Positions 17,987 through 28,400 of a DNA stretch of 64,000 nucleotides are shown one piece after another. The stretch lies in NCBI GenBank assembly GCA_964537685.1, contig CAZICM010000023.1, positions 78,997 to 142,996 of the forward strand, read 5' to 3'. Each line of letters starts with the position of its first letter. Position 1 is the first letter of the stretch. The DNA is from CAZICM01 sp964537685. Lineage in GTDB: Bacteria > Myxococcota_A > Polyangia > Polyangiales > Polyangiaceae. The translations under genes and the position numbers were made by a program. The notes under the pieces are model-generated. The model did not search any database, was not told the origin of the DNA, and saw nothing but the letters and a program-made list of their open reading frames with translations.

Positions 17987-19138
17987 ATGGGCAGAACCCA
18001 CGAAGAACATGACGCACTTGAACACCGCACGAAAATCACCGTCACAGGCTCGGGATACCGAATTCTCCGGCCTATTGGCCGGGGCGGCGCGGGCGATGTA
18101 TTCGAAGCCGAACATCTCGCGCTAAACCAGCGCGTCGTGCTGAAAATTCTTCGCAAAAGGGCACAAAACCGGCCCGATCTCGTTCACCGCATGCGCATTG
18201 AAGCGATGGCACTTTGCCGGTTGCGCCATCCCAACCTGGTGGAGGTCCACGATTTTGGATGCACCGACGATGGACGGCCTTTTTTGGTCATGGAGCTCCT
18301 CGAAGGGCATACCCTGCGCGAAGAACTGAAACAGCGCGGCCGGATTCCCGTACTTGAAGCCATTGAAATCACGCGGCAGATTCTCGCAGGACTCGGCGCC
18401 GTTCACCGGGCGGGCATTGTTCACCGCGATATTAAGCTGGACAATCTCTTCGTATGTTTCGCCAGCCAAAACCAATCCCGACTCCACAACGCGGCCGGCA
18501 AAAATATTAATAAAAGCATTAACAAAAATATCAAAATACTCGATTTAGGCATGGCCAAAGTACTGGCAGCGGGCGAACTCTCCCGCGAACCTAATTTACC
18601 CATTGTCCGCACCGACACAGGACAAAGCCTGGGCACACCCCGATTCTTTTCTCCCGAACAAGCCTTGAATAACCCCGTCGACGCCCGCTCCGATCTCTAT
18701 GCGGTGGGCGCCGTTCTCTACACGCTCATTGCAGGACGCGGACCATTTGATCATTATGACGCCCTATACGATCTCGTACGCGCCCACGCGCATGAAATAC
18801 CAGAGCCGCCATCGACCCTAAGCCGATCTGAAATTCCGATCGAATTGGACCACATTATTCTCAAAGCGCTTTCCAAACAGCCCGAGGAACGATTTGATTC
18901 TGCGGAAGCTTTTTCAAATGCACTATCGAATTGCATTCCTAAAGAAAATCCAGCCAATATCGCCGCACCAAAACGCTGGACTCACACCGAAAAAATGACG
19001 CCGCCCTCCCCTGCCCCCGCACCCAAACCCTATTCGCCCTGGTACCGCCTAAGCATCTTTATCGTCTCCGCCGCAGCCAGCGCCCTTTGCTTTGCATTCC
19101 TAAGCCATCTTCTTCTGAAGCGATTGTTTTCCGATTGA
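17987..19138 (+). CDS. Ser/Thr protein kinase, membrane-anchored
   Basis: A 383-residue Hanks-type kinase with an intact catalytic core: Gly-rich loop IGRGGAGDVFEAE (about 29-41), VVLKIL lysine, HRDIKLDN (about 147-154), DLG in place of DFG, LGTPRFFSPEQA activation segment and DARSDLYAVG. One transmembrane helix lies at the C terminus (about 352-375) with almost no extracytoplasmic part. Between HRDIKLDN and DLG is an unusual Asn/Lys-rich insertion (KNINKSINKNIK) encoded by AT-rich DNA. The gene diverges from the GH94-like gene across a hexanucleotide repeat. It is probably active, because substitution of DLG for DFG is tolerated in this family. Confidence 0.85.
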   Translation: MGRTHEEHDALEHRTKITVTGSGYRILRPIGRGGAGDVFEAEHLALNQRVVLKILRKRAQNRPDLVHRMRIEAMALCRLRHPNLVEVHDFGCTDDGRPFLVMELLEGHTLREELKQRGRIPVLEAIEITRQILAGLGAVHRAGIVHRDIKLDNLFVCFASQNQSRLHNAAGKNINKSINKNIKILDLGMAKVLAAGELSREPNLPIVRTDTGQSLGTPRFFSPEQALNNPVDARSDLYAVGAVLYTLIAGRGPFDHYDALYDLVRAHAHEIPEPPSTLSRSEIPIELDHIILKALSKQPEERFDSAEAFSNALSNCIPKENPANIAAPKRWTHTEKMTPPSPAPAPKPYSPWYRLSIFIVSAAASALCFAFLSHLLLKRLFSD

Positions 19139-19179
19139 CACACGCAACACCATCCGATTTCATGGGCGCGGTCGCCACC

Positions 19180-20079
19180 ATGAAAAACCCCATCCAGCTC
19201 ATCAGCACATCCTTGTTCCTGGCCGCCTTTTCCGCATTGGGACTCTACGCCCCGGAAAGCCGCGCCACCAACTTCACCCTATGGATTCACGGCCGAAATA
19301 GCCCTCAAACCACAAAAGTGGGCAACTACGCCGACTTTTCCTATTGGGGACCTTCAAACACAGCCGCCGGTGTCAACAAAAAAGCTGTGAACTGGGCCGG
19401 CACTCAAACCATTTCATCCACCAATGGCAATATTCGAAATGCATTGGATTGCTATTGCACTGGATCAAATTGGTGCTATATAGCCGTTCACAGCGCAGGG
19501 AATTTACAAATTGGCTATGCGCTCGCTCAATACGGCGGCAGCGCGCGCAATAAAAAGAATGCCACACCCAATGCATCGGGCGTGTGCGGCGATATCGGCG
19601 GAACCCAAACCGGCTGGAACATCAAATGGATCGACGTGGCCTCCGGCGCAGGAGGCGGCAGCGAACTCGCCAATATGGGCGACTGGCTGAACAGCGACCC
19701 CTTAACGACCGATTTAAAAACGGGCAATGCACGCAGCCTTTACGTGCACAACACGACGCGCGGCCTTTGGTTTTATATGTTCGCGGGCGCCAAAGGCACG
19801 CTGTATTCGGGCACGCTTCCCGGCCAGGACGACGAAGCCGTGGCCTACCATTCAACGGGCGGCGTTTCTGCCACCGGCTCGTTCTGCAATCCAAACGATT
19901 GGTTCTGCGACGGCTCGCTGAGCCTGGGAACGAATGCCACATCCAATGGAATAACGAAGTGGTCAAACCATTTCGTCGATTTCCGCGATGACAGCGAAAG
20001 CTACAACCATTATGCCAACGGCCAATGGGGCGGTATCGTAGGCGTCGTACGCCAGGACGTGGTGACGTACGCGCAGTGA
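19180..20079 (+). CDS. Secreted alpha/beta-hydrolase-like protein
   Basis: The ATG at 19180 opens a signal peptide (MKNPIQLISTSLFLAAF to ESRAT). The ORF extends upstream into the kinase gene but without a better start. The mature protein of about 270 residues starts with NFTLWIHGRN and contains AVHSAGN. This pair resembles the oxyanion HG and nucleophile serine of lipase/esterase folds, and NHYANGQWGGIVG near the end could hold the histidine. Cysteines (DCYCTG, NWCY, FCNPNDWFC) suggest disulphides outside the cell. Family not firmly recognised. The next gene overlaps it by four bases, so the two products probably work together. Confidence 0.55.
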   Translation: MKNPIQLISTSLFLAAFSALGLYAPESRATNFTLWIHGRNSPQTTKVGNYADFSYWGPSNTAAGVNKKAVNWAGTQTISSTNGNIRNALDCYCTGSNWCYIAVHSAGNLQIGYALAQYGGSARNKKNATPNASGVCGDIGGTQTGWNIKWIDVASGAGGGSELANMGDWLNSDPLTTDLKTGNARSLYVHNTTRGLWFYMFAGAKGTLYSGTLPGQDDEAVAYHSTGGVSATGSFCNPNDWFCDGSLSLGTNATSNGITKWSNHFVDFRDDSESYNHYANGQWGGIVGVVRQDVVTYAQ

Positions 20080-21272
20080 GAAAAAAGGCGCCCGCCGCAG
20101 TATTTTTATTGATTGCGGCGTCCATTCTCATGTATTGGCTCCTTGTGCGCCCGAGGGCGCCCAGGGAGCCGCTTGGCCCGAACGATTTAGCGCAAGCCAG
20201 CCCGCAAAATCCGGATTCGGCTCCGCGCGCTTCAAATACCAAAGATAAAGCTCTCAATTCAAAACAATTTCCCAGGGAAGCAAATGCCCCGGGGGACGAA
20301 GGCACCGAAGGGGCTGAATCCAAGGAAATTCAAGCCAAAAGAGCCCAGCGGGCACGCCATGTGCTCGACAATTACAAAGCATGGGCCAAATATCCTCCCT
20401 CCTCCCGTCCCATGGATGAACATCCCGATCAAATTCATCCCCATTACGTTGCATCCAGCCATCAGCCTATTTCGCGCCCCGGCCAGAAACTTTCGGACGC
20501 CAAAGTCCGCCTATCGCAAGATCGGCTGTATCTCGTCGGCGATGAACAAGCCGAGCTGAGGATGGCTTGTGAAACCAGCGAAGGCCCTGCCCCCTGCGCC
20601 ATTTCATCATCGAAGGCCGTGGTACCCTCCCATTACGCCCATCCCCAAGGAATATCGCCTCAATCTGATGTAAATTTTTCGGCGGGAGAGCCCGGGAGCC
20701 CGGCGATCGCTGTCTTTCAGCCTTCTGCCCAAGGGTTTTCCGGTTATTCGGGTCCGATACAAATCCAAATAACGCTTTCGGTGGAGGGAGAAAGCGGCTG
20801 GGCCTCGTTTGAATTGATGTATACGCCGGAAGCGCCTGCGGTCTTTTTGGGAAAATACCGGGAAAGCCTCGAAGAAGGCTCATTGCATATTTACGCGGGC
20901 ATCGAGGTACGCCGGGCAGGGCGTTATATAATTGCGGCGCGCGTGGACGATGCCGATGGAAAATCTTTTGCTTATCTTCAATTTAACGATGAGATTGGCG
21001 AAGGAAAACAGGAATTAAAGCTCACCATATTTGGAAAACTCATTCGCGATCTGGGAGCCCGTTCGCCGTTCAGGCTTCGCGATATTGAAGGATATCTTCT
21101 CAAAGAAAATACCTATCCAGACCGGGATTTAATCGCGGGTATCGATGGCTTGGCCTACACCACAAAAACGTATGCACTGAGAGATTTTTCAGACGATGAG
21201 TGGCAGAGCGAGGAAAAGGAACGCCACCTCAAGGAATTTCAAAAGGATGTGGATTCTATTTCGAAAGAATGA
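20076..21272 (+). CDS. Single-pass membrane protein, partner of upstream hydrolase-like gene
   Basis: The GTG at 20076 overlaps the previous stop (GTGA), which indicates translational coupling, and opens directly into a membrane anchor (VRKKAPAAVFLLIAASILMYWLLV). The remaining roughly 370 residues are predicted exported: a charged helical stretch (about 60-110), then beta-rich segments (SLHIYAGIEVRRAGRYIIAARVDD, FAYLQFNDE) resembling an Ig-like sandwich. By arrangement it could be an anchored chaperone or inhibitor of the hydrolase-like protein, as lipase foldases are. That is inference only; no foldase motif was seen. Confidence 0.6.
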   Translation: MRKKAPAAVFLLIAASILMYWLLVRPRAPREPLGPNDLAQASPQNPDSAPRASNTKDKALNSKQFPREANAPGDEGTEGAESKEIQAKRAQRARHVLDNYKAWAKYPPSSRPMDEHPDQIHPHYVASSHQPISRPGQKLSDAKVRLSQDRLYLVGDEQAELRMACETSEGPAPCAISSSKAVVPSHYAHPQGISPQSDVNFSAGEPGSPAIAVFQPSAQGFSGYSGPIQIQITLSVEGESGWASFELMYTPEAPAVFLGKYRESLEEGSLHIYAGIEVRRAGRYIIAARVDDADGKSFAYLQFNDEIGEGKQELKLTIFGKLIRDLGARSPFRLRDIEGYLLKENTYPDRDLIAGIDGLAYTTKTYALRDFSDDEWQSEEKERHLKEFQKDVDSISKE

Positions 21273-21285
21273 GGTCTCCCACATT

Positions 21286-23175
21286 TCAGGGAAGGATCAG
21301 CCGGGCCAAACCAAGACTGAATTCGTTTGGTGGAACAGGAAGCGCTCCGCCGCCAAAGTCCATCGGCCCAACAACACCGTAGATGGCGCCGACAACCGCA
21401 TTCTCCAACCCCTGCGCGGCCACGCTGCTCGTCCAAACACTGCCGCCGAAGGCGCGGCGCCAAATGGACGTTCCATCGGGCGCGAGCTTGAGCACAAACA
21501 TGCTGGATGTGCCCGCACCTGTCAGCGTTTGGCCATCAATATCAATCGTATTGCTAAACTTACCCGTGATTACGATCGAGCCATCGGTTGCGGAGCTCAT
21601 TGAATGAATTGTTTCGGAATTAGAGGCATTACCAAAGGAACGAGCCCACATACACGTTCCCGATGGATTGAAACGGGCAACAAATACATCTGCAATATCA
21701 CCGGTATTTAGAGTAAAACCATCAAATTGAATAGATTGGGTGAATGTGCCGCTGATCGTGACGTAATCCGCGCTATCAATCTGGACCGCATGAATATTAA
21801 ATGTTTCTGAGGCAACAGAATGGGCTAAAGCCCGGCTCCACAGATGGTTTCCCTGATTGTCCAGCACCGCAATAAGGTTTGTTTTGACCATTGGAGTAGC
21901 CGTAAGCGGTCCGCCTCCAAAATCCATTGTTCCCGTCAGGGTTCCCGCAAGAGCCGCGTGGCCTTGATTATTTTCGGCCAACAGAGGTTCATATTGATTA
22001 TCTGTGTCTCCAAAACTCTTTGCCCAAAGCGCAGTCCCGCCTTTTTGAAAACGCACCAAAAAGATATCTTTGCTTCCGCCCTGGCTCAAAAGAGCACCAT
22101 TTCCAAAATCGAGCGTGCCTTTATAGCTTCCAATCACGAGCACTTCGCCCGCTTCATTCATGGCTCCCCCCGTTCCAAACACATTGCCCGAGGGTCCCAG
22201 CGAAAGGCTCCATTGATGCTGACCCGATGCATTAAATACGGCAATCAATGCATTGGCGGATGTGGGCGGCTTTGGATACAGCCCTCCCCCAACATCAATA
22301 TCCCCAAAATGATAACCAACGAGCGCCACATCGCCGATTGTATTGGTGGAAATGGTTCCAACATGCTGGGAACGATCGGAAGCGCCAAAACTATGACTCC
22401 AGGCACAGTTCCCACTCCCATCGAATTGGGCCAAATATATCTTGGGCCAATTAGTACCCTGATTGGATTCTAATCCCTGTCCAAAATTCACATCTCCAAG
22501 AAATTCGCCGCCAATCACAATGCGAGCGCTGTCTTTCGATGCAACTTTGATGGTCGGAAAATAAAAATTCGAGATGTGAAAATCGCCAAAACCCTTGCTA
22601 AAATCGTGAAAATCGGCGCAGGTGCCGCCCGTGCATACTCCGCTTTCGCAATCGCGGTTCAGCGCGCACTCTTGGCCATTCAAACATCCCGGGCAATCCG
22701 GACCCCCACAATCCAATCCTGTTTCTTGTCCATTCTGTGATTTATCACTGCATGTTTCGGCGCACGCATTTTCAAAGCATTGACCGCCAATACAATCATT
22801 ATTAGCATTGCAAAATTCGCCGGCAACGCATTTCTGGCTCACGCACGAACCGCGGCAATCCACACCGAGTTCATCGCCATTTTTCACGCCATCCGTACAT
22901 GAAGGCGCCCGGCATAAATTCCCAATACACACCAGGCTCGTGCAATCCGTGCCCACAATGCAGCCTTGATTATCGGCGCATGGCGCGCATGATCCGCCGC
23001 AATCGATGCCTGTTTCATTCTGATTTTTCTTGCCATCCAAGCATAAATCGGCTTCCTCGGCGCTATATCCGTCGAGGCTCAGCGCAATGCCGCATCCCCC
23101 TAAGATCGCGGCCCAAGAAAAAGACCATACGACATGCGCTGCACGGCTTGTGCTTGTCCATCGAATGATTGGCAT
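21286..23175 (-). CDS. Cys-rich lipoprotein with SBBP-type beta-propeller
   Basis: The start is placed at the ATG at 23175 because it gives a short signal with lipobox ILGGCG; an upstream in-frame start adds 12 residues. Residues about 40-195 hold three Cys-rich modules (CLDGKKNQNETGIDCGG type). From about 200 to the end there are repeated blades such as FDGSGNCAWSHSFG, FNASGQHQWSLSLG, FQKGGTALWAKSFGD and FNPSGTCMWARSFG, the pattern of SBBP/YTV-like beta-propeller repeats. It is probably a surface protein for binding. It shares the Cys module with the proteins at 1-2815 and 8787-9755. The stop lies 14 bases from the convergent stop at 21272. Confidence 0.85.
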   Translation of the reverse strand: MPIIRWTSTSRAAHVVWSFSWAAILGGCGIALSLDGYSAEEADLCLDGKKNQNETGIDCGGSCAPCADNQGCIVGTDCTSLVCIGNLCRAPSCTDGVKNGDELGVDCRGSCVSQKCVAGEFCNANNDCIGGQCFENACAETCSDKSQNGQETGLDCGGPDCPGCLNGQECALNRDCESGVCTGGTCADFHDFSKGFGDFHISNFYFPTIKVASKDSARIVIGGEFLGDVNFGQGLESNQGTNWPKIYLAQFDGSGNCAWSHSFGASDRSQHVGTISTNTIGDVALVGYHFGDIDVGGGLYPKPPTSANALIAVFNASGQHQWSLSLGPSGNVFGTGGAMNEAGEVLVIGSYKGTLDFGNGALLSQGGSKDIFLVRFQKGGTALWAKSFGDTDNQYEPLLAENNQGHAALAGTLTGTMDFGGGPLTATPMVKTNLIAVLDNQGNHLWSRALAHSVASETFNIHAVQIDSADYVTISGTFTQSIQFDGFTLNTGDIADVFVARFNPSGTCMWARSFGNASNSETIHSMSSATDGSIVITGKFSNTIDIDGQTLTGAGTSSMFVLKLAPDGTSIWRRAFGGSVWTSSVAAQGLENAVVGAIYGVVGPMDFGGGALPVPPNEFSLGLARLILP

Positions 23176-23321
23176 TGGCTTGTTCCAATAATCGCCGAAA
23201 ACGCCATCCATTTAAATCGCCGACTGACCATTCTATGACTGCCCGCCCGCAAATATTCGAGGAGCCCTCGCCCGCGCATTCATTGATGCAATGACCGTAA
23301 ACGTGTACACAGGCAGAGCCT

Positions 23322-25457
23322 ATGGGCTCCCGTCTTTTTTGTTTTATTGCCAGCCTATCTTTGCTCTGTTTCGCCGCATTATGGGCGCGCCCTTGTTTTG
23401 CCGAGGGAACGCTGCGCACGGTGCTGGTGATCGATGCCTCTTCGTCGATGCGCGCAACCGATCCGAAGCAGCTTCGGAAAGCCGCTGCGGAGCTCTATGT
23501 CGATTTGGCGCGCGACGGCGATCAAATTGCCGTTACGGGTTTTGATGGAGCGGCCCGCGAATCGATGGGGAAATTTATTACAATCCGAGGTCCATCCGAT
23601 CGAAATGAATTAAAATCGGCCATACGAAGTGTCGGCAATGATGGCAATTGGACGGATTTTACGGCGGGCCTCACCGAAGCAAAAAGGCTTTTGGATAGCG
23701 CGAAAGATGAAGCGGGCGATCAGGAATTTGTTTTGTTTTTAACCGACGGCCGCTGCGATCCCGATCCCAAAGGAGCCCTGTTTGAGGCGGCGAAGAGCGA
23801 GAAAAAAAGGCCCGAGGAAAAATGCCAGGACCAGGTTCTTCGCGAGCTTGTGCCTGCGCTGGGCCGGGCGAGGCTATACGCGATTGGCCTGTCCAAAAGC
23901 GCGCCCAAGGCTTTTCTTGAAACGGCGGGCAGGCAGAGCGGAGGCGTTGGCCTGGCGACGGACAGGGCCGAGGAGCTTCCCAGGCTATTTGCGGACGTGT
24001 ATGCGCGCTTGTTGGGCAGCCGTCTTGTGAGCGGCGATGCTCAGCCTCAAATCGATATTGCCGTGGGCGAAGGCGTGGCGACGCTGGATGCAATCGTCGT
24101 GGGTGCTCCCCAATTGACCATTGCATTAAAAAACCCAGCGGGCGGAGAAATTCCCCTCGATAATAAAACGCCTGAACAAGTGTATTTTGCCGATAGCCCA
24201 ACCTATAAGCTGGTCAAAGTCACGAAGCCGGCGCCTGGTAATTATAAGCTATCCATCCTATCCAATGCGCAGGGCGCGCGCTATGCGGTATTGCAAAACC
24301 TCGATTTGCGGCTCGATTTTTTTGATGTGCCGGATGTCATTGAAATCGGCAAGGAAAGGCGATTTCACGCGAGGCTCGCGACGCCCGGAGGAAAAACCCC
24401 TCCGCTTGAATTTTTAGACCGGCATGAGTTTTCGGTGCGTTCCGCGCAAGTTGCGGAGCACTGTTTGAATGCGCTGGGCGGGGCCGTAAATCCAGGCGTG
24501 AAACTGAACCGCGGCAATGACGGTATCTATGAATTCACGCTAAAGCCCACGGCGCGCGGAGAGATGTGTTTTTCGGCTTCTTTTACCCCGGGTTCCGGCG
24601 GTGTGCTGTCGAGAATAGGCTATTCAAAAGTCATCCGGATTGTGCCGCCCTTGCATCTCCAGGCCAAAGACATCGTGTTTGGAGCCGTGAAACAGCAAAG
24701 CCATGGGCGGGCTCAATTGTCGCTGGAGGGCAGTGAAATCGGGGAAGCCATTACCATCGAAATCCTTCCCAGAGATAAAGAATCAATGCCTATCGATTTA
24801 GTATTTAATCCTTCGCCATTGAAATTCGCGGTGGCGACCGATGGCTCCCGGGTATTTGATATTGAAGTTAATGCCGATCGAGATGCAAAGCCAGGCGATC
24901 GGAGTTTTCCCATTAAAATCGTCCCGGTGCAGCCCAAAGGATATGAAGAGCGCGCAAAAGAGGCTGTTTTATCGATCCGGGTGACGCCGCTTTCCTTTTG
25001 GGAGCGTTATGGTTTTTGGGTAAAAGTATCGATAGGCATATTGATCGGATTGTTTTTGCTGATCGGTATTTTTGGCCCGGCTCGTTTTAGAAAAGGAACG
25101 ATGCTGTATTACAAAGACATTCGCGATCCGGAATTGCCCAGGGAAGGCAGCTATGCCTTGTCCGCAAAGGCAAAAGCCGGTTTTTATAGGGGCGCGCGTG
25201 TGTGGGTTTCGGCGGCGGGCCCAGTGCGCTCCAAAGGGGCGCTGCTCCTCCGGGCGGGGCCGGGTGGAACGGTGATCGGCAAGCCCGCGGACAACCGAAA
25301 AGTGCTGGATGTGCCGCAGGATTCCGAGGCCGGCGGGTTTTCTGGAGATAAAAAGCCGGTTGCGCTCAATAAAGATGGCCAATTTCGTGTAATGCCAGGA
25401 ACACGCTATGAAATTGACGGCGCGGGATTTGTGATTTGGACGAGTGTGCGGAAGTAA
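23322..25457 (+). CDS. vWA-domain membrane protein
   Basis: A 711-residue protein: signal peptide, vWA domain at about 30-225 with MIDAS residues (VLVIDASSSM, WTDFTAG, FLTDGRCDPD), beta-rich Ig-like regions, one transmembrane helix near 565-590 (VKVSIGILIGLFLLIGIF) and a cytoplasmic tail of about 120 residues. Metal-dependent ligand binding is expected outside the cytoplasmic membrane. Its stop is two bases from the stop of the convergent tubulin-like gene. vWA proteins and FtsZ/tubulin-like proteins have been linked by gene neighbourhood in other bacteria, so a joint role in membrane remodelling is possible. Confidence 0.8.
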   Translation: MGSRLFCFIASLSLLCFAALWARPCFAEGTLRTVLVIDASSSMRATDPKQLRKAAAELYVDLARDGDQIAVTGFDGAARESMGKFITIRGPSDRNELKSAIRSVGNDGNWTDFTAGLTEAKRLLDSAKDEAGDQEFVLFLTDGRCDPDPKGALFEAAKSEKKRPEEKCQDQVLRELVPALGRARLYAIGLSKSAPKAFLETAGRQSGGVGLATDRAEELPRLFADVYARLLGSRLVSGDAQPQIDIAVGEGVATLDAIVVGAPQLTIALKNPAGGEIPLDNKTPEQVYFADSPTYKLVKVTKPAPGNYKLSILSNAQGARYAVLQNLDLRLDFFDVPDVIEIGKERRFHARLATPGGKTPPLEFLDRHEFSVRSAQVAEHCLNALGGAVNPGVKLNRGNDGIYEFTLKPTARGEMCFSASFTPGSGGVLSRIGYSKVIRIVPPLHLQAKDIVFGAVKQQSHGRAQLSLEGSEIGEAITIEILPRDKESMPIDLVFNPSPLKFAVATDGSRVFDIEVNADRDAKPGDRSFPIKIVPVQPKGYEERAKEAVLSIRVTPLSFWERYGFWVKVSIGILIGLFLLIGIFGPARFRKGTMLYYKDIRDPELPREGSYALSAKAKAGFYRGARVWVSAAGPVRSKGALLLRAGPGGTVIGKPADNRKVLDVPQDSEAGGFSGDKKPVALNKDGQFRVMPGTRYEIDGAGFVIWTSVRK

Positions 25458-25459
25458 GA

Positions 25460-28400
25460 TTAATAGCCGCGTTCCCGCCTGAACATATTCAATGAATCCA
25501 GCTCTTTTTGAGCCTGATCAAAGACAGGCTTGCCGCCCGCGCTATCGGCGGTTTTGACGGCGCGTTCCAATTCAGCCGAATAGGCGTTTAATATTTCTTT
25601 GATTTTTGCAGAATTGCGTTCGGCCTCGAGCTCGCCGAGCAAAGCCGCGTACTTCTTGCGAACCCAGCTCTTTTGCATATCGACGCGGCTCCGGTAGGAC
25701 GCAAACGCTTGATCGCGGAACCGGCCGAGTTTTCGCTGTTCAGGCAATAGATCGGGATCTTCCAAATAAAAACCTTCGCCCGCGGGGCCGGCTTTGTCGT
25801 GCCGAATGACCGAAAAGGCGCAGGCCAGCGTGAAATCCCGGAGTTCGTCGCTGGTTTGAACCGTTTCGCCCTGGCGTTCGCTTCGCTTGGCCATCCGCTC
25901 GGCATAGGCCAGCTTGGAATCATTTTCTTTAACGCCCTCGATCGAAATGCGAAACAATCTTGTCTCGGTGTCCGGAGCACCTTCCCAATTTTTATCTTGG
26001 TGAAGCGGTATTTGAGGCACGCCCGCGGGCAGTCCCACCACTTTCGCGCCTTCGCTCAATTCTTTTTGTTTGACGACGAAATAACGCTTTTCATATTCGG
26101 TGATGCTTTTGACCGAATGCAGCGGGCATCCTAAGAATGCCGCATAAAATACGATTTGATGCCGGTCTTCGCTGGGAATGAGCTGTTCCTTGTCGACGCG
26201 GTGCACGGCCAGATGAGCGAGATATCCAGAGAGGCTTAAGTGGTAATCGGCGTTCATCACCACATAAGCCTTCTTGGGCAAGAGGGGCGCCCCAACACTC
26301 AGCGTAATAAATGGATCGCACTTCGTAGCGGCGTGCTCGAGTTTGTCTTTGATGTACGCGCGCACATTTTCCTCGGGCACGCGCCGCATTTCATCGATCC
26401 ACGCGGCATCGCCCGGACGCGGAAGAGGCCCTTTGCCGCTTCGCTCCAGATTGCGGATGGCCGTCGCAAGCCGGGCTTCGTACTCCAGTTCTTCATCGAT
26501 GCGCAGCCCGCGCTCGTCCCGGTTGCCTTCGATGCGGCCCCGAAGCGCGGCGCCCGCCATCTCAATCAGCGCGTCGATTACTCGCCTTTGAATGTCGAGT
26601 TCGGCGCCGCCGCTGCCCGCGACTTCCGCCAATTTCGCGAGTGCGCCCGAGAGCTGAAAGTCCGAGGGCCGCAGCAGGCGCGCGTATAAGTGATCCCAAT
26701 AGCGGCGCTGGGTGCGGTGGTCTTGAAGCACTTCGACATCGAGCACAAAGCGGTTTGCATCGCCTCCTTGGCGGCGCCCGCTGCCTCCGATCAACAGCTC
26801 GCCGGCGCGCTGCTCAAGCTGTCTCGAGACGCGATCGACGCGCGCAAAAAAGTGAAAGCTCGAGTTGCGCCTGCGATCGATTTCCTTGAGCACCATCGCG
26901 AAGAACTCGAGCATCGCGTTCGCCTGAATGCGGCGGCCCAGGTTGTCGATGACTTCGCGATACCAGGCACAAAAGGCGCTTGCGACTTCGAAGTAGTCGT
27001 TTTCGCGGCCGGGAAGCTTTTCCCATAAAGTCTCGGGCGCCGCGGCCTTTAACTCGTCCACGCGCCTTCTGAAATCGTCCTGCAGGCGCACGTCGCCCAA
27101 AGTCAGGCCCCGCTCATAGAGCTTGCGGACTTCTTCCTGCGCGCCGATCAGCGCACTTCGAATCGACGCGAGAAAATAACGCGTTTCCGCCGGCCCTTTG
27201 CCTTTAACGATCTCGCTCAGCGAGAGCTCGCCCGCGCTGCCTTCAAACTCTTGTCCGGCCTGCCTCGCCCTCGCCCGCGATCCGTCTTCGCTCTTGGTGA
27301 TCTGCGTCTTTAAGCCTTCCCACGCGGCCGCCGTTTCGCTTACCACCCGCTCGGGATCTTTTTCAAATGCCGCAAGCTCGGCATCTTCCCAAGGCCGCAG
27401 CTTAATCGCCGACGCGATGCGCCTCTGAACATCTTCCTTGCAGCGCCGAATAAACGCTCCAACTGCGCCTTCGCCGCCATGCGCGCCGCCGCCCTTTACC
27501 CATTCCACAATGCGCCTGAAATTCTCGGCGTCCGCGCTCTTCTCCTCGGCCTTGGATTCGAGCCCTCTGACAAACGCTTCATCGGCCGAATCGATATCGG
27601 TTCCATCGCCGAGCGCCGCCGCGCCGCCTGGAACAGCCGATAAAAGAAGCGCGTGACCCATGCGGTGGGCGCAGTATTCAAGAATGTCTTCGCCCGGCAG
27701 CACCAGCGCGCTGATGCCAAACGATCCAAAACTCTTGGTAAATGTCTGCTCATCGAGCTGCATCAGCTCGCGTGTGTCGTTGTCGAGCGTCGAGCCTTCT
27801 TTGTCGATAATGCTCGAGAAAATTTGAGCGTGCGCGGCATCGGCGATCGCAGGGTAAATCTGCGTTGGATCGGCGATAACGGCTCCGCTCTCGGTCTTCT
27901 CTTCGATGAGGTAGATCTGATCAAAAGGCGGCTGAGCAACAAAAGCCCGCTCGGGATGATCGGGATCGTAGTGAAACTCGACGGGCGCCTGGGGACGCGC
28001 GCTTTGCAGAAGTTCGAGCTCTGAAAGCGCCGAATATCCATTCGCCATGATCTTGTCGAATTGGTTGGGCGGAAGCCCTTTGGACTTAAAAACATTCGGC
28101 AGGACAAATGTGCCGATGAGCTGATGTCCCCGCTGGCCGCCGAGCAATCCCCGGACGGTGTAGGCCATGATGGCAAAGCCGCCCGAGCCCGTACCGCCCG
28201 CGAGCGATGCGTAAATGTAGATCTTCGCGGCCTTGTTCGCGCGGAAAGGATTGTGCACGTCGTAGGCGCGGCGAATGGCTTTTTCGAAGGTCTCTAGAAT
28301 CTTGGCGCGATCGTTTTCGAAGTGGTGATAGAGCGAAAGCCTGCTTTCGATGCGGATTTGGCCCGCGCCTTTCCCGCGCGCATCGCGGGGCCGATACCAC

